Assembly (NCBI GenBank): GCA_017996175.1 | Contig: JAGOHK010000004.1 | Location: 1-64,000 of the forward strand | Direction: 5' to 3' | DNA: 64,000 nt | DNA from: Leptospiraceae bacterium | GTDB taxonomy: Bacteria; Spirochaetota; Leptospiria; Leptospirales; Leptospiraceae | Shown here: piece after piece, positions 36,399 through 45,610 of the stretch | How the letters are laid out: every line of letters starts with the position of its first letter | Position numbering within the stretch: the first letter of the stretch is position 1 | Program-made: the position numbers and the translations under genes | Notes under the pieces: generated by a model | What the model was told of the DNA's origin: nothing | The model's input: the letters and a program-made list of their open reading frames with translations, nothing else | Databases searched by the model: none

Positions 36399-36698
36399 TC
36401 ACTTTTTAATTGGATGGCTTGCTAAATATAAAAGTATAGTGCTACTTAAATTGCAATCAGAAGCACAGGAAGACTGGCAACTATTTAAACAAGAGAGTTT
36501 ATCGGTAGTAACCGCAGCTCCTTCTGCAACACCACATTGTGGATTACATGCAGAATAACAGGCTGTAGTAGAACCGCCCTTGCAATTTAAAGAGAACAGC
36601 ACAAGTGCGTTTTTAAGAGTATTGTCTTCATACTTTGGGCAGTTTATAAGCAAAAAAGGTATAAATAAAATAAATAAAAATTTGACGAATCGATTCAT
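36399..36698 (-). CDS. Small cysteine-rich lipoprotein
   Basis: This 99-residue protein has a lipoprotein signal (FVKFLFILFIPFLLINC) with lipidation predicted at Cys20. The mature part contains at least nine cysteines in paired patterns such as CYSACNPQC and CLNSCQSSCASDC, suggesting a disulfide-bonded periplasmic or surface domain. Small cysteine-rich lipoproteins are common in Leptospira. The function is unknown. Confidence 0.75.
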   Translation of the reverse strand: MNRFVKFLFILFIPFLLINCPKYEDNTLKNALVLFSLNCKGGSTTACYSACNPQCGVAEGAAVTTDKLSCLNSCQSSCASDCNLSSTILLYLASHPIKK

Positions 36699-36752
36699 AG
36701 TTTCATATTTTAATTATTCTAAAAGATGTCAATTATCAAAAATAGGAAGTTT

Positions 36753-36953
36753 ATGAAAGTCAATGGAAAGAACATAGAGCTAACTTCTGTCAGCGCAAAA
36801 ACGGTTACGGATTATTTAAAAATTCTGCGGATCAACCCGGGAACGGTAGCGATCGAAAGAAATGGTGAAATTCTAGAACGAGAAAAATGGGACAAAACTC
36901 ATTTAGCAGAAGAGGATAAAATCGAAATCATCAAATTCGTAGGTGGCGGCTAA
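36753..36953 (+). CDS. thiS: Sulfur carrier protein ThiS
   Basis: This 66-residue ubiquitin-like sulfur carrier takes part in thiamine thiazole synthesis. It has MKVNGKNIELTSVSAKTVTD, then VAIERNGEIL and the C-terminal KIEIIKFVGGG, whose final Gly-Gly is adenylated and thiocarboxylated. An AGGA lies 6 bases before the ATG at 36753, so the start at 36726 is rejected. The thiE gene follows almost directly. No thiG or thiF is in the window. Confidence 0.93.
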   Translation: MKVNGKNIELTSVSAKTVTDYLKILRINPGTVAIERNGEILEREKWDKTHLAEEDKIEIIKFVGGG

Positions 36954-37006
36954 TACTGAACGCCAAAATTTTTTTCAACAATGCCAAACTGTATCCGATC
37001 TTAGAT

Positions 37007-37615
37007 TTGGATTTTTGTAATACTCAAAATATTTTACTCGAAGATTTGATTCGACTTTGGGAAAATTTTCCTGATTGTATTTCTTTCTTTCAACTTCGAG
37101 CGAAATCCATTTCTCTGTCTGAATACAAAGCTCTTTACAATCACCTAAGGACGATTTTCCCAAACTCGAAAATCATTATAAACGATTTCTGGGAGTTTGC
37201 TCTAGAGATAAACGCTTTTGGAATTCATATAGGCAAAGAAGATTTTGCCTCACTATCAACTTCACAGAAAGCTCTATTGAAAAATGCGAAAACTATTTTA
37301 AAAGGAACTTCTTCTCATAGTTTAGAAGATTTACGAAATTTAGATCAAACCCTTTGGGATTATTCTGGTTTTGGTCCAATTTTTCCTACGAATACAAAAA
37401 AAACAAACACTCCGCCACTAGGTGTTCGCAATTTAGAGTTAGCATTAAATCAAACCAGTATTCCCTTAGTTCCAATTGGTGGGATTAATTCTGAAAACTT
37501 TTTCACACTTGGAAATTTTTTTAAAATAACCCCAGCTTCTATAAGTATGATGGCAAATGAAAAAAGTCTGATAAAGATTGTTGACTTTATACGCAAGTCT
37601 CTTCATCCTGTTTGA
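37007..37615 (+). CDS. thiE: Thiamine-phosphate synthase-like protein
   Basis: This enzyme couples the thiazole and pyrimidine halves of thiamine. The family blocks are FFQLRAKSISLSEY, the diphosphate-binding NDFWEFALEINAFGIHIGKE, KGTSSHSLEDL, and YSGFGPIFPTNTKKTNTPPL then VPIGGINSENF. The TTG at 37007 is the first usual start codon, but homology (KLYPILDLDF) extends upstream to about 36956, where the frame offers only CTG or ATT after the thiS stop. The true start may therefore be a rare codon translated by coupling. Some catalytic positions are diverged, so activity should be verified. Confidence 0.8.
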   Translation: MDFCNTQNILLEDLIRLWENFPDCISFFQLRAKSISLSEYKALYNHLRTIFPNSKIIINDFWEFALEINAFGIHIGKEDFASLSTSQKALLKNAKTILKGTSSHSLEDLRNLDQTLWDYSGFGPIFPTNTKKTNTPPLGVRNLELALNQTSIPLVPIGGINSENFFTLGNFFKITPASISMMANEKSLIKIVDFIRKSLHPV

Positions 37616-37628
37616 GAATCTTAATAGT

Positions 37629-38504
37629 ATGAAAGATCCGAAAGAAATTACACATAATTCCTCTAAAGAAGAACGAGATTATGTCCTTGAATACCAAAAT
37701 ATAGATATTTCGCACCGCGATAAACTATCAGTCCTAGGCGTGGAAATTGATAATATCAGTAGGGACGAGGCAATCGCTCATATTTTAGATTTTCACAAGA
37801 AAAAAGAAACATTTCATCATATTTTATTTCTAGATCCTATTCGTCTCATGTCCATGAGACCCAATAAAAAGCTAAACCGCATTGCGAAAAAAGCTAGTTT
37901 AGTTTTAGCGGAAGGTGGTGGGCTTAGCTGGGCTTCCAGTCAACTTGGATTTGAACTCAAAGAGAGAATATCCGTTATTAGCCTCATGATGGATTTAATT
38001 CGTTATTCTGAAAAAAAAGAACTTACTCTTTTCTTTTTGGGAAGCAAAGAAGATATTATCGAAAAACTTTTTTTTAACCTTATTCGCCACTTTCCAGAAA
38101 TTCGAATCGTAGGAAGGCATTCAGGACATTTGAATGATGCACGTGAATTAATGGTAAAAGAAGCAATTCGCAAAACCAACCCGGATATTATTTTTATCGG
38201 AATGGATTTTCCTAGACAAGAAATTTGGATTGAAAATAACACTGGTTACTTCGGCAAATCAATCGTAATCGGTGCATGGGGAAATTTCGATACTCTCTCC
38301 GGAAAAATCAAAAAAGCCCCTGACTACTTTCAGCTCCGTGGGCTAACATGGCTTTGGCGGATTTTTACTCATCCATACAGACTTGATAAAGTATACAATA
38401 TGTTTCAATTCTTTATTTCTGTAAAACTAGAAAGTTGGAAAATGAAACGCGATGCAAAACTAAAAGCAAAAGAAAATTCACCTCCTCCCGAAGAACTTTC
38501 TTAA
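37629..38504 (+). CDS. WecG/TagA/CpsF family glycosyltransferase
   Basis: This 291-residue GT26-type glycosyltransferase transfers a sugar to a lipid-linked acceptor in surface polysaccharide synthesis. It has LGVEIDNISRDEAIAHI, ILFLDPIRLM, LAEGGGLSWAS, LFFLGSKEDI, GRHSGHLN, PDIIFIGMDFPRQEIWI and IGAWGNFDTLSGKIKKAPDY, in the family's order. The family's normal Asn-Ala start of the active site reads LDP here. I start at the ATG at 37629. It follows thiE by 13 bases and may be co-transcribed with it. It is peripheral to the membrane. Confidence 0.9.
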   Translation: MKDPKEITHNSSKEERDYVLEYQNIDISHRDKLSVLGVEIDNISRDEAIAHILDFHKKKETFHHILFLDPIRLMSMRPNKKLNRIAKKASLVLAEGGGLSWASSQLGFELKERISVISLMMDLIRYSEKKELTLFFLGSKEDIIEKLFFNLIRHFPEIRIVGRHSGHLNDARELMVKEAIRKTNPDIIFIGMDFPRQEIWIENNTGYFGKSIVIGAWGNFDTLSGKIKKAPDYFQLRGLTWLWRIFTHPYRLDKVYNMFQFFISVKLESWKMKRDAKLKAKENSPPPEELS

Positions 38505-38590
38505 AATAAGCTGATGAATATCAGGTTGAATTAAAACTTCTCGTATTATTTTATACTACTTCCTTACAAAAACTTAATACGGAAAATGTT

Positions 38591-40576
38591 ATGTATTACA
38601 AAATTGAGAAAGTTTTATGCCTAATTCTATTCATCGCAATATTTCCATTAACCGCTAAATCCTTAGACTGGAAAAAAATTGAGGTAAATGCGCATATTAC
38701 AAGAGAAGGATTTCTCGATGTAGAGGAAATCCAAAGTATCCGCTTTGATGGGGATTGGAATGGTGGGTATAGAGACTTTCGAATTTCTTATGGACAAAAC
38801 CTAATTTTCCAAGGAATAGAGCGAAAATCGGAATCGGGCGAATGGGTTTCCTTAAAAGAAGGTGATATTGATTTAATTGATCATTATGCCTATTACAAAG
38901 CTGATAAACATCTCAGGTGGAGATCAAGGCATATTACTGATCCACCCTTCGAAAATAAAATCATACAATACCGCATTCGATTTAGATACGAAGGAATTCT
39001 TAGTCGAAACTGGAATGGAGAGTTTGGGTTAAACCATGATTTTGCGTTCTCCGACAGGGATGGTATTATTCAAAAATTCCACCTAGATTTAACCTGGGAT
39101 CCTGTTTGGATAAATACATCTTCCGACATACCAAAATTAGCCTTCGACACGGAAAATATTTTACCCGGAAATGGATTTGTCCAAGAAGTTAAGTTTAAAT
39201 TCAATGGAGAGGATACTTCTGAATTACCCGAATCTATTTTTAAAAGATTGAGTTATCGGGTCTTGGTTTTATTTTTAATTCCCATTTCACTTGCGATTTT
39301 CCAATTTCTATTTTATCTTTTTTGTAATCAAAAGGGAGTTTTTGTTAGTCCCCAGGAAATACAAAACTGGGAAGAATTTAAAACAATTTTAGGAGATTTT
39401 ACTCCCGAACAAATTGCAATTCTTTCCGAAAGTGGGCTTGTACAAGCCTGGATGACACGACTTGTAACTGAAAATAAAATCCGTCTAACTAAAAAGGAAA
39501 ACGTAACTATAGAGAGACTTGTTCCATTTTCTGAATTTCAACAAAGAGATCAAAATATTCTAAGAGAATTATTATTAGAAGGCAAATCAAGTGTTACCTC
39601 GGAAGAAATAAAAGAGCATTATAAAAAAGAAGGTACATCCTTCTCTCTTTTCGATTCGATTCAATTTAGAGTAGAGAAAGAATTAGAGCAAAAAGGAATT
39701 CTAATTCCAGAAAAAGAAAGTCGTGTATTTGATTTCCTATCCTGGATCATGGAAAGAACGTTTTTGTTAATTGTATTCTTCTTTGGTTCCTGTATAACCG
39801 TTATAATTTTATACTTGAATTTTTTAGATCCAATTTTTTCCGAGAATGGGATCGCTGGAGGAGTGGTAACATTTTCAGTATTTGTGAGTTTTTTGTTTTC
39901 TCTATTCGTGAGCTTTTTGGAAGATACATATTATGGATTCTTTGATTTAGATCATAATAGAAAAAAATATTTTTACACTCGTTACTATCGTTCGTTGATT
40001 CCTGCTATTGTGTTTGCTATTTGTTATCTCTGGATACTCGAATTAAGTCTTTTATTCCAATGCGGGATTGTGATTATTTCTATCATCCTAGGGTTACGGC
40101 ATCTTTACCGCTACTCACCGCATCATTCTTTAAGGCAAATAAATATTAGCCTACAAGCATTATCACTCAAAAACTTTTTTCATAGTAAATTACTGTCCGA
40201 TAATAAGTGTGATATTGTTTTAGAATGGGCACCTTATATTCCTGCCTTGGACCTCGCGTTCAGTGTGAAATACCGAAACGACAAAAAAGGAGACTGTGCT
40301 TATTTACTGCCAGAATCTTTCCAAAATATATCCCAAAGTATAAATGAGGCTAATTCTGATTTTACTACAAATGAAAATTCTTCATCCTCATCGGATGTTT
40401 CTTCTGAATCTATTGGCTCTATTGTGGGTGGTGTATTCGGTGGTGCGGGATATTCTGCATCTTGGGATGATATGAGTAATTTTTCTAGTGAGTCTAGTTA
40501 TTCGCCGCCATCTAGTAGTTCTTCGTCCTCTTCAAGTTCTAGTAGTTCAGGTGGAGGCGGAGGGGGTGGGTGGTAG
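38591..40576 (+). CDS. DUF2207 membrane protein
   Basis: This 661-residue protein has a signal peptide (LCLILFIAIFPLTAKS), then the DUF2207 extracytoplasmic domain with WNGGYRDFRISYGQ near residue 55. A membrane helix lies near 225-245. A winged-helix-like cytoplasmic part contains ILRELLLEGKSSVTSEEIK. Three more helices are present (about 390-480). The C-terminus is a long run of serines followed by glycines and a final Trp, a usual but poorly understood ending of this family. The function is unknown; its gene stands alone. Confidence 0.9.
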   Translation: MYYKIEKVLCLILFIAIFPLTAKSLDWKKIEVNAHITREGFLDVEEIQSIRFDGDWNGGYRDFRISYGQNLIFQGIERKSESGEWVSLKEGDIDLIDHYAYYKADKHLRWRSRHITDPPFENKIIQYRIRFRYEGILSRNWNGEFGLNHDFAFSDRDGIIQKFHLDLTWDPVWINTSSDIPKLAFDTENILPGNGFVQEVKFKFNGEDTSELPESIFKRLSYRVLVLFLIPISLAIFQFLFYLFCNQKGVFVSPQEIQNWEEFKTILGDFTPEQIAILSESGLVQAWMTRLVTENKIRLTKKENVTIERLVPFSEFQQRDQNILRELLLEGKSSVTSEEIKEHYKKEGTSFSLFDSIQFRVEKELEQKGILIPEKESRVFDFLSWIMERTFLLIVFFFGSCITVIILYLNFLDPIFSENGIAGGVVTFSVFVSFLFSLFVSFLEDTYYGFFDLDHNRKKYFYTRYYRSLIPAIVFAICYLWILELSLLFQCGIVIISIILGLRHLYRYSPHHSLRQINISLQALSLKNFFHSKLLSDNKCDIVLEWAPYIPALDLAFSVKYRNDKKGDCAYLLPESFQNISQSINEANSDFTTNENSSSSSDVSSESIGSIVGGVFGGAGYSASWDDMSNFSSESSYSPPSSSSSSSSSSSSSGGGGGGGW

Positions 40577-40945
40577 GATTTTGCTCTATACAAAGATGGA
40601 TCGAGTCAATGAATGCGATTGGAATCATTTCTTAATCAGGAAGATACTGTTGCATATTTGCGCATAAAGACGTCGACATTGGCAGAGTTTAGAAAGTGGG
40701 GATAATCGTAATTTGGCACATTCGATACGATTGCTAAGAAGCAATCATTTCCACCCTTTCGCTTGACGCTCACCAACCGCCAAGCGATGACCGGTCTTTG
40801 TATAAGTATAGAGTTCGGTCATAGCTTGGCTGAAGGGCGATAGCGGGTGGAAGTAGCGTGTGAATGAAAAAGATTTTGTAACCTAAAAAGTCGCGTATCG
40901 AAGTGCCGATTGAGAAAGAACATTAATCGAAAATGGGACACGAGT
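40577..40945 (+). other. Non-coding gap with dispersed-repeat pieces
   Basis: No open frame of credible composition spans this gap. The segment CCACCCTTTCGCTTGACGCT (40751 onward, then CACCAACCGCCAAGCGAT) recurs in reverse orientation at 57371-57407 inside a palindromic repeat. A related GATAGCGGGTGGAAGTAGCG follows. The gap ends at the 3' end of the membrane protein gene on the other strand. Confidence 0.6.
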
Positions 40946-41722
40946 TCATTGATTAATCACACGAATAATATCTCCAATAGAATTAGCCTTTGGTTCGAAT
41001 GCCTGTAGCGCATATCCAGCAGTAACCGATACGATAGTAGTGATTACGAAAGGTAGTATGGTATGTTTGATTGCGGTGGTCATCCAGTGTTGTGTGTCTA
41101 CAGTTTTCATTTTTTTGTAGAGACCTGCTGCAAGTAGAGAGTCAACCAATAACTCGGCAAATAGAATCGGTGCAGAATAAACCACAAAAGCAGCCGATAA
41201 AACTACCGTCACAATTAATATTAGAACAATGAGCGGCAAAGCAAACTCTTCCGCTTCTCCAGCAGTTCCAAGTGCTTCCACAACTGGATTTTCTCCTTTA
41301 CTAATCAAACCTAAACCGGCTGGAACCGGAGGAGCTTCATCGAAAGAGCCACTTGCCCCGCCTCCTCCGAAATTTCCACCACTGCCCAAAATCTCTGAAG
41401 TGGAATTACCAAGACTTAAGCCAGGCAAATCAGAAATTTCCCCTATATCTGAAAAATCTTCCAATCTAGTTCTAAGCCAAAGCCATAGAAGCAGCAGAAA
41501 AACACCGTAAGCCGCTACGCAAACTAAAAAATATCTCATCCATAAAGAGGTAAGTCCAAGTATATGAAGTAGAGTATACGAAGTTAAAAATGCAGCACCA
41601 CTTGTAATAGATACAAGTAAAAACATTTGTATCCTAGGAAAACTTTCTTGTTCTAATTTTCCGCGTAGACGATGTACTTCTTTTTTGCGAGAGAAGGGGA
41701 GTTGGATTTTGATTTTTTTCAT
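40946..41722 (-). CDS. Multi-pass membrane protein of unknown function
   Basis: This 258-residue protein has a basic N-terminal stretch and four or five hydrophobic segments (for example MFLLVSITSGAAFLTSYTLL, FLVCVAAYGVFLLLLWLWL, LPLIVLILIVTVVLSAAFVV, and IKHTILPFVITTIVSVTAGY). A glycine-rich linker, GSGGNFGGGGASGSFDE, lies between the second and third helices. I recognise no family. The gene is convergent with DUF2207 across the repeat-containing gap. Confidence 0.7.
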   Translation of the reverse strand: MKKIKIQLPFSRKKEVHRLRGKLEQESFPRIQMFLLVSITSGAAFLTSYTLLHILGLTSLWMRYFLVCVAAYGVFLLLLWLWLRTRLEDFSDIGEISDLPGLSLGNSTSEILGSGGNFGGGGASGSFDEAPPVPAGLGLISKGENPVVEALGTAGEAEEFALPLIVLILIVTVVLSAAFVVYSAPILFAELLVDSLLAAGLYKKMKTVDTQHWMTTAIKHTILPFVITTIVSVTAGYALQAFEPKANSIGDIIRVINQ

Positions 41723-41868
41723 TGGTTTTTAAAGTTAGCGAATAAAGAAGAGTAAACGCCGAAACGCATAGATAAATTAAGGCGACTATTTTCAAGGTTT
41801 ATCCTCCTTAGAGTTTTACATACTCAAATAAATAATATTTAGCTTAAAATTTAGTCAACCAAAAAGTC

Positions 41869-41899
41869 TTGACAAATATGACTACAATGGTCATATATT
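41869..41899 (+). promoter_or_regulatory. Promoter with overlapping palindromic operator for the Phd/PIN pair
   Basis: TTGACA at 41869-41874 is followed by TATATT at 41894-41899, a 19-base spacing. Between them ATATGAC (41876-41882) and GTCATAT (41890-41896) are perfect inverted repeats, a likely operator for autoregulation by the Phd-type antitoxin. The antitoxin ATG at 41904 lies only 5 bases beyond the -10 box, so the mRNA may be leaderless. Confidence 0.5.
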
Positions 41900-41903
41900 A
41901 TAT

Positions 41904-42206
41904 ATGTTATCCGTCGGTATTCGTGAATTAAAAACGCATTTAAGCCAATATATAGATTTAGTAAAAAAAGGAGAAAATATCCTTATTACTGAACATAATA
42001 AAGTCGTAGCAGAATTAAAATTCCTAGAACCTAATAATCCTGATGATAGTAATGTTAAGAGGGTTTTTGCAAAACTTATCTCAGAGAAAAAAATGATCCC
42101 AGCTAAAAGAAAGTCTATGGGTATAGGTAAAAAATCAGCCGGCGGAAAAAAAGTAAAACAAAAAGACTGGTGGTCGATCTACCAAAAAGCTAAGGAAGAT
42201 AAGTAG
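41904..42206 (+). CDS. Phd/YefM-type antitoxin
   Basis: This 100-residue antitoxin has SVGIRELKTHLSQYIDLVKK and GENILITEHNKVVAELKF, the Phd N-terminal DNA-binding and dimer fold. A lysine-rich C-terminal tail (AGGKKVKQKDWWSIYQKAKE) would wrap the toxin. The palindrome over its promoter fits autoregulation. The PIN gene that normally follows with an overlap lies 152 bases downstream, behind a GC-richer insert. Confidence 0.9.
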   Translation: MLSVGIRELKTHLSQYIDLVKKGENILITEHNKVVAELKFLEPNNPDDSNVKRVFAKLISEKKMIPAKRKSMGIGKKSAGGKKVKQKDWWSIYQKAKEDK

Positions 42207-42270
42207 TCGGGTTACAAAAATTTGATATTAAGGAAAAATGAAAATAATTTCTAATGAATTAACAAAACTA

Positions 42271-42356
42271 ACAGCCTGCGGCGGCAAACTCACCGTTAGG
42301 TGTCAGCATCCCCAGTCCAGCATGGGAAGTGCTGGCGCATCTGCGTAAGTGAGCTA
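42271..42356 (+). other. GC-richer hairpin-bearing insert between antitoxin and toxin
   Basis: The base composition differs from the flanks (GCCTGCGGCGGCAAACTCAC and on). CCAGCA (42317-42322) and TGCTGG (42330-42335) form a perfect hairpin with a 7-base loop, and CAGCATCCCC precedes it. The insert separates two genes that are normally 0-10 bases apart and ends at the PIN gene start. A GTTAGGT word resembles an integron core site, but the rest does not fit one. Confidence 0.45.
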
Positions 42357-42358
42357 CT

Positions 42359-42802
42359 ATGGTTTATTATATAGAGACTAGTATAATTCTATCGCTCCTT
42401 TTAGAAGATGAATTGTACGATAGGGCAATGGAAATTTGGAATACAACGGGAGAGAAAGTTACATCTATCTTAACTGGGATTGAGAGTTTAATAGTAGTTA
42501 GGCGTTATAATAAGGCAAATCAAAAAAAGTTTGGCTCTAAGTGGCTCTCTATTAAAGAAAAAAAGATTAAAGAATTTCTTCTTGAATGTAACCTGTTGAA
42601 TATTGACGATGACATTCATAAAATAATCGAATTAAAAAAAGAAATTGCAGATTGCCGATCCTTGGATGCAATTCATGTGGCTACGGCAATTTATTTCAAA
42701 GATCGGATAGGGGCATCTAAAATATCCTTTTATAGTTTTGATAAAAGAGTCATTGAAGTCGCTGAAAAGTTAGGTCTTCGAAAGTTTGTCGAACAAATTT
42801 GA
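42359..42802 (+). CDS. PIN-domain toxin (VapC-like)
   Basis: This 147-residue PIN ribonuclease has the first acid in VYYIETSIILSLLLEDE, with Glu in place of the usual Asp of MxxxDTS. TSILTGIESL has the Glu of the second site, and CRSLDAIHVATAIYF carries the third and fourth acids. The replacement of the first aspartate by glutamate is unusual and could affect activity. No ribosome site is visible in front because the insert ends at the start codon. It is presumed to pair with the Phd-type antitoxin. Confidence 0.85.
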   Translation: MVYYIETSIILSLLLEDELYDRAMEIWNTTGEKVTSILTGIESLIVVRRYNKANQKKFGSKWLSIKEKKIKEFLLECNLLNIDDDIHKIIELKKEIADCRSLDAIHVATAIYFKDRIGASKISFYSFDKRVIEVAEKLGLRKFVEQI

Positions 42803-42874
42803 TATTATATTTTAAATAAGCTTTAGTCATCGTAAGCCTATGAGATAAACTGCCATTGAAGGTGAGGAAATACA

Positions 42875-44212
42875 ATGCTAACAAACCTTTGGCAAACAAT
42901 AAGTAATCTAGGGATTAAAGAATCGAAAGATGATTTAATTAAATTCAAAAGAAGAATTTTATTTAATAGAATTATTTTTGTTCTTTTTAGTTTAAATTGC
43001 ATTTTTCTAATTTTCCAAATTGGTGTAGTAAGCTTTATTTTTTTATCATTAGAAAAATCTAGGATAGATGAAATAAAGCCAATAGCTTTAACACAATTAG
43101 TCTACCAAGTTCTTGCTACTTCATTTTTTGTTTGGATGATTTATATGGTATCGAAAGGATACTATGAATTATCCTTAAAAATTTACCTTTTGATCTCTCC
43201 TCTTTTTACTACCCTGTTCGCCTTAAGTTTTGGTCCGAAGATAGATTCTCATTTTATTTTTCTGGCATGTTATTTACAAGTGCTAATGTTTTGTGATGAG
43301 TCGCAGGGTAAATTAAAAATTTTATCTATGTTGAATATTACCTTGTTCTTAGTGATTACGATAGTGAGCTACCATGTTATTGATTTTTCTCGTCTTAGTT
43401 TTCTACCAGAGAGAAATTACTTGAATGTATTTATGATTATTTTTGTAACCGTTATCCTCATTAACGAAATGCATAAGATTACCGCGGCGACGGAGAGTGC
43501 TTTGCATTCGGAACGAAAAAAAGCAGATGACTTACTCGGAAATATTTTACCAGAAAAAGCAATTCAAGAATTAAAAGAAAAAGGTGTGGTTACACCGGTT
43601 TATTTTTCTTCTGCGAGTATACTTTTTACTGACTTTAAAGGATTTACGAGTATAGCCGAAAAAATGAGCCCGACAGAACTCATTCGAGAACTAGATATTT
43701 GTTTTAGTCAATTTGATTCTATTATAAGAAGAAACAATTTAGAAAAATTAAAAACGATAGGCGATAGTTATATGTGTGCGGGTGGGATTCCTACTGAAAA
43801 TAAATCTCATGCAGTAGATTGTGTATTAGCCGCACTAGAGATTCAGCGGCTAATGAAAGAAATCAAACTACTCAAGTCAGAATTGGGAATTGATTACTGG
43901 GAACTTAGACTAGGAATTCACTCAGGTCCTGTGATTGCTGGAGTTATTGGCGAAAATAAATTTGCTTATGACATCTGGGGTGATACTGTAAACACGGCAA
44001 GTAGGATGGAAAGTTCTGGAAATACTGGGGAAGTAAATATTTCCGAAAGTACTTTTGAGTTAATAAAAGATTTCTTTGATTGCGAATTTAGAGGAGAAGT
44101 AAATGCAAAGAACAAAGGAAATATTCGAATGTACTTCGTAAAAAAAATCAAACCAGAATTTTCCGTAAACCAACAAGGGATAGTTCCGAATAAAACTCTC
44201 TTGTCAAAATAA
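42875..44212 (+). CDS. Membrane class III adenylate/guanylate cyclase
   Basis: This 445-residue protein has about six membrane helices in its first 200 residues (for example IFVLFSLNCIFLIFQIGVVS and IFVTVILINEMHK). A cytoplasmic class III cyclase domain follows. Metal-binding residues lie in ILFTDFKGFTSIAEKM near 250 and KTIGDSYMCAGG near 295, and the transition-state region in IWGDTVNTASRME near 370. A GAGG ribosome site precedes the ATG. Proteins of this type are abundant in Leptospira. The signal sensed by the membrane domain is unknown. Confidence 0.93.
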   Translation: MLTNLWQTISNLGIKESKDDLIKFKRRILFNRIIFVLFSLNCIFLIFQIGVVSFIFLSLEKSRIDEIKPIALTQLVYQVLATSFFVWMIYMVSKGYYELSLKIYLLISPLFTTLFALSFGPKIDSHFIFLACYLQVLMFCDESQGKLKILSMLNITLFLVITIVSYHVIDFSRLSFLPERNYLNVFMIIFVTVILINEMHKITAATESALHSERKKADDLLGNILPEKAIQELKEKGVVTPVYFSSASILFTDFKGFTSIAEKMSPTELIRELDICFSQFDSIIRRNNLEKLKTIGDSYMCAGGIPTENKSHAVDCVLAALEIQRLMKEIKLLKSELGIDYWELRLGIHSGPVIAGVIGENKFAYDIWGDTVNTASRMESSGNTGEVNISESTFELIKDFFDCEFRGEVNAKNKGNIRMYFVKKIKPEFSVNQQGIVPNKTLLSK

Positions 44213-44272
44213 ATTACATTAGAATTTTTATATACAAGAAATGACTAGTTTGCAAGAAATAATAACTACACA

Positions 44273-45544
44273 ATGGAAATACTTGTAATTTTAATTCTAA
44301 TCTTGCTCAATGGAATATTTTCGATGTCGGAAATTTCTCTTGTGTCAGCAAAGAAAAATCGTTTAGAGTCTGCTTCTAAAAAAGGAAATAAGGGGGCGAA
44401 AGTCGCACTTGAACTTTCTAGTTCTCCGAACCGATTTCTATCTACAGTGCAAATTGGAATTACTCTGATAGGAATTTTGACTGGGATGTTCAGCGGGGAA
44501 AATATAACCAAAGACTTAGAAGTAAAAATTTTAGAAATTTCATTTTTGCAAGATTATGCTCACACAATTGCGGTTAGCATCATATTAGTCTCAATCACTT
44601 TTTTTTCTCTGGTTCTAGGAGAGTTGGTTCCTAAAAGAATCGGATTAACTTATCCGGAAAGCATTGCCAAACTCATGTCACAACCAATGAAGCTGATTTC
44701 GATTGTCACTGCTCCCTTTATTTGGTTACTTACCGTAACAACTGAGATGATTTTAAAAGTTCTTAAAATTACTCCTTCTTCTGATAATAAAGTCACAGAA
44801 GAGGAGATAAGAGCTATTATCCGAGAAGGAACTAAGGATGGTGAAATTCAAAAGATTGAGCAGGATATTCTAGAAAGAGTATTTTACATCGGAGATAGAA
44901 AAGTAAGCTCTCTTATGACACACCGAAGTTCAATGACATTTTTAGAATTAGGTTTTTCAAAATCAGAAATAAAAAAAACTATCTCGGAGGATATGCATTC
45001 TATTTATCCAGTTTATGAAAAAAATCCAGATGATATTGTGGGTGTCGTTCGATTAATTCATTTATTTATAGATATAGATAAAGATGATTTTCAATTGAAA
45101 CGTCTCTTACAAGAGCCAATTTATATCACAGAAAATACTTCCGCTTATAAGGCACTTGAAAAATTCAAAAAGACAAATGTGCATTATGCGCTGGTGACCG
45201 ATGAATATGGAATGCTTCAAGGAATTGTTACCCTCGACAATATACTAAAAGCTCTAGTTGGAAATGTGTCGGAATTTAACCAGTATGAATTAAAACTGGA
45301 AAAACGAGAAGACGGGACTTGGTTGGTGGATGGTCATTATCCGCTTCATGACTTTTTGATTTATTTTGGTTTAGATGAACTAGTTCATAGTTATGAAATA
45401 AATACCATTAGCGGACTGATTTTAAATGAACTCATGCATATCCCGAAAGAAGGCGAGAAATTCAAATGGAAAAACTTCGAACTAGAAATCCTCGATATGG
45501 ACGGGGTAAAAATCGACAAAGTACTTATAAGAACAAATATTTAA
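44273..45544 (+). CDS. CNNM/CorC-type (HlyC-family) membrane protein
   Basis: This 423-residue protein has the DUF21 (CNNM) membrane domain at residues 1-180, with ILILLNGIFSMSEISLVSAK and LGELVPKRIGLTYPE. A CBS-pair domain near 200-325 contains RVFYIGDRKVSSLMTHRS, and a CorC/HlyC domain closes the protein. The family is implicated in magnesium and cobalt efflux, with the historic name hemolysin. It lies directly after the cyclase gene and before the kinase giant. Confidence 0.93.
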   Translation: MEILVILILILLNGIFSMSEISLVSAKKNRLESASKKGNKGAKVALELSSSPNRFLSTVQIGITLIGILTGMFSGENITKDLEVKILEISFLQDYAHTIAVSIILVSITFFSLVLGELVPKRIGLTYPESIAKLMSQPMKLISIVTAPFIWLLTVTTEMILKVLKITPSSDNKVTEEEIRAIIREGTKDGEIQKIEQDILERVFYIGDRKVSSLMTHRSSMTFLELGFSKSEIKKTISEDMHSIYPVYEKNPDDIVGVVRLIHLFIDIDKDDFQLKRLLQEPIYITENTSAYKALEKFKKTNVHYALVTDEYGMLQGIVTLDNILKALVGNVSEFNQYELKLEKREDGTWLVDGHYPLHDFLIYFGLDELVHSYEINTISGLILNELMHIPKEGEKFKWKNFELEILDMDGVKIDKVLIRTNI

Positions 45545-45610
45545 ATTTTTTTTAGTTTACATTTAATTCTTACTATCATTCAATCTTAAAACTGGTTTTT
45601 AGGATTTTAT

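Noticed and set aside
36726-36752. Longer thiS start at 36726
   Set aside because: The AGGA site lies just before the ATG at 36753, and the ThiS fold begins with MKVNGK.
36700-36752. TPP riboswitch before thiS
   Set aside because: Only about 50 bases separate thiS from the divergent lipoprotein gene, and no TPP consensus words are visible.
42268-42306. Integron attC site
   Set aside because: GTTAGGT fits the right core consensus, but the opposite core is imperfect and the enclosed segment is far too short. No integrase is present.
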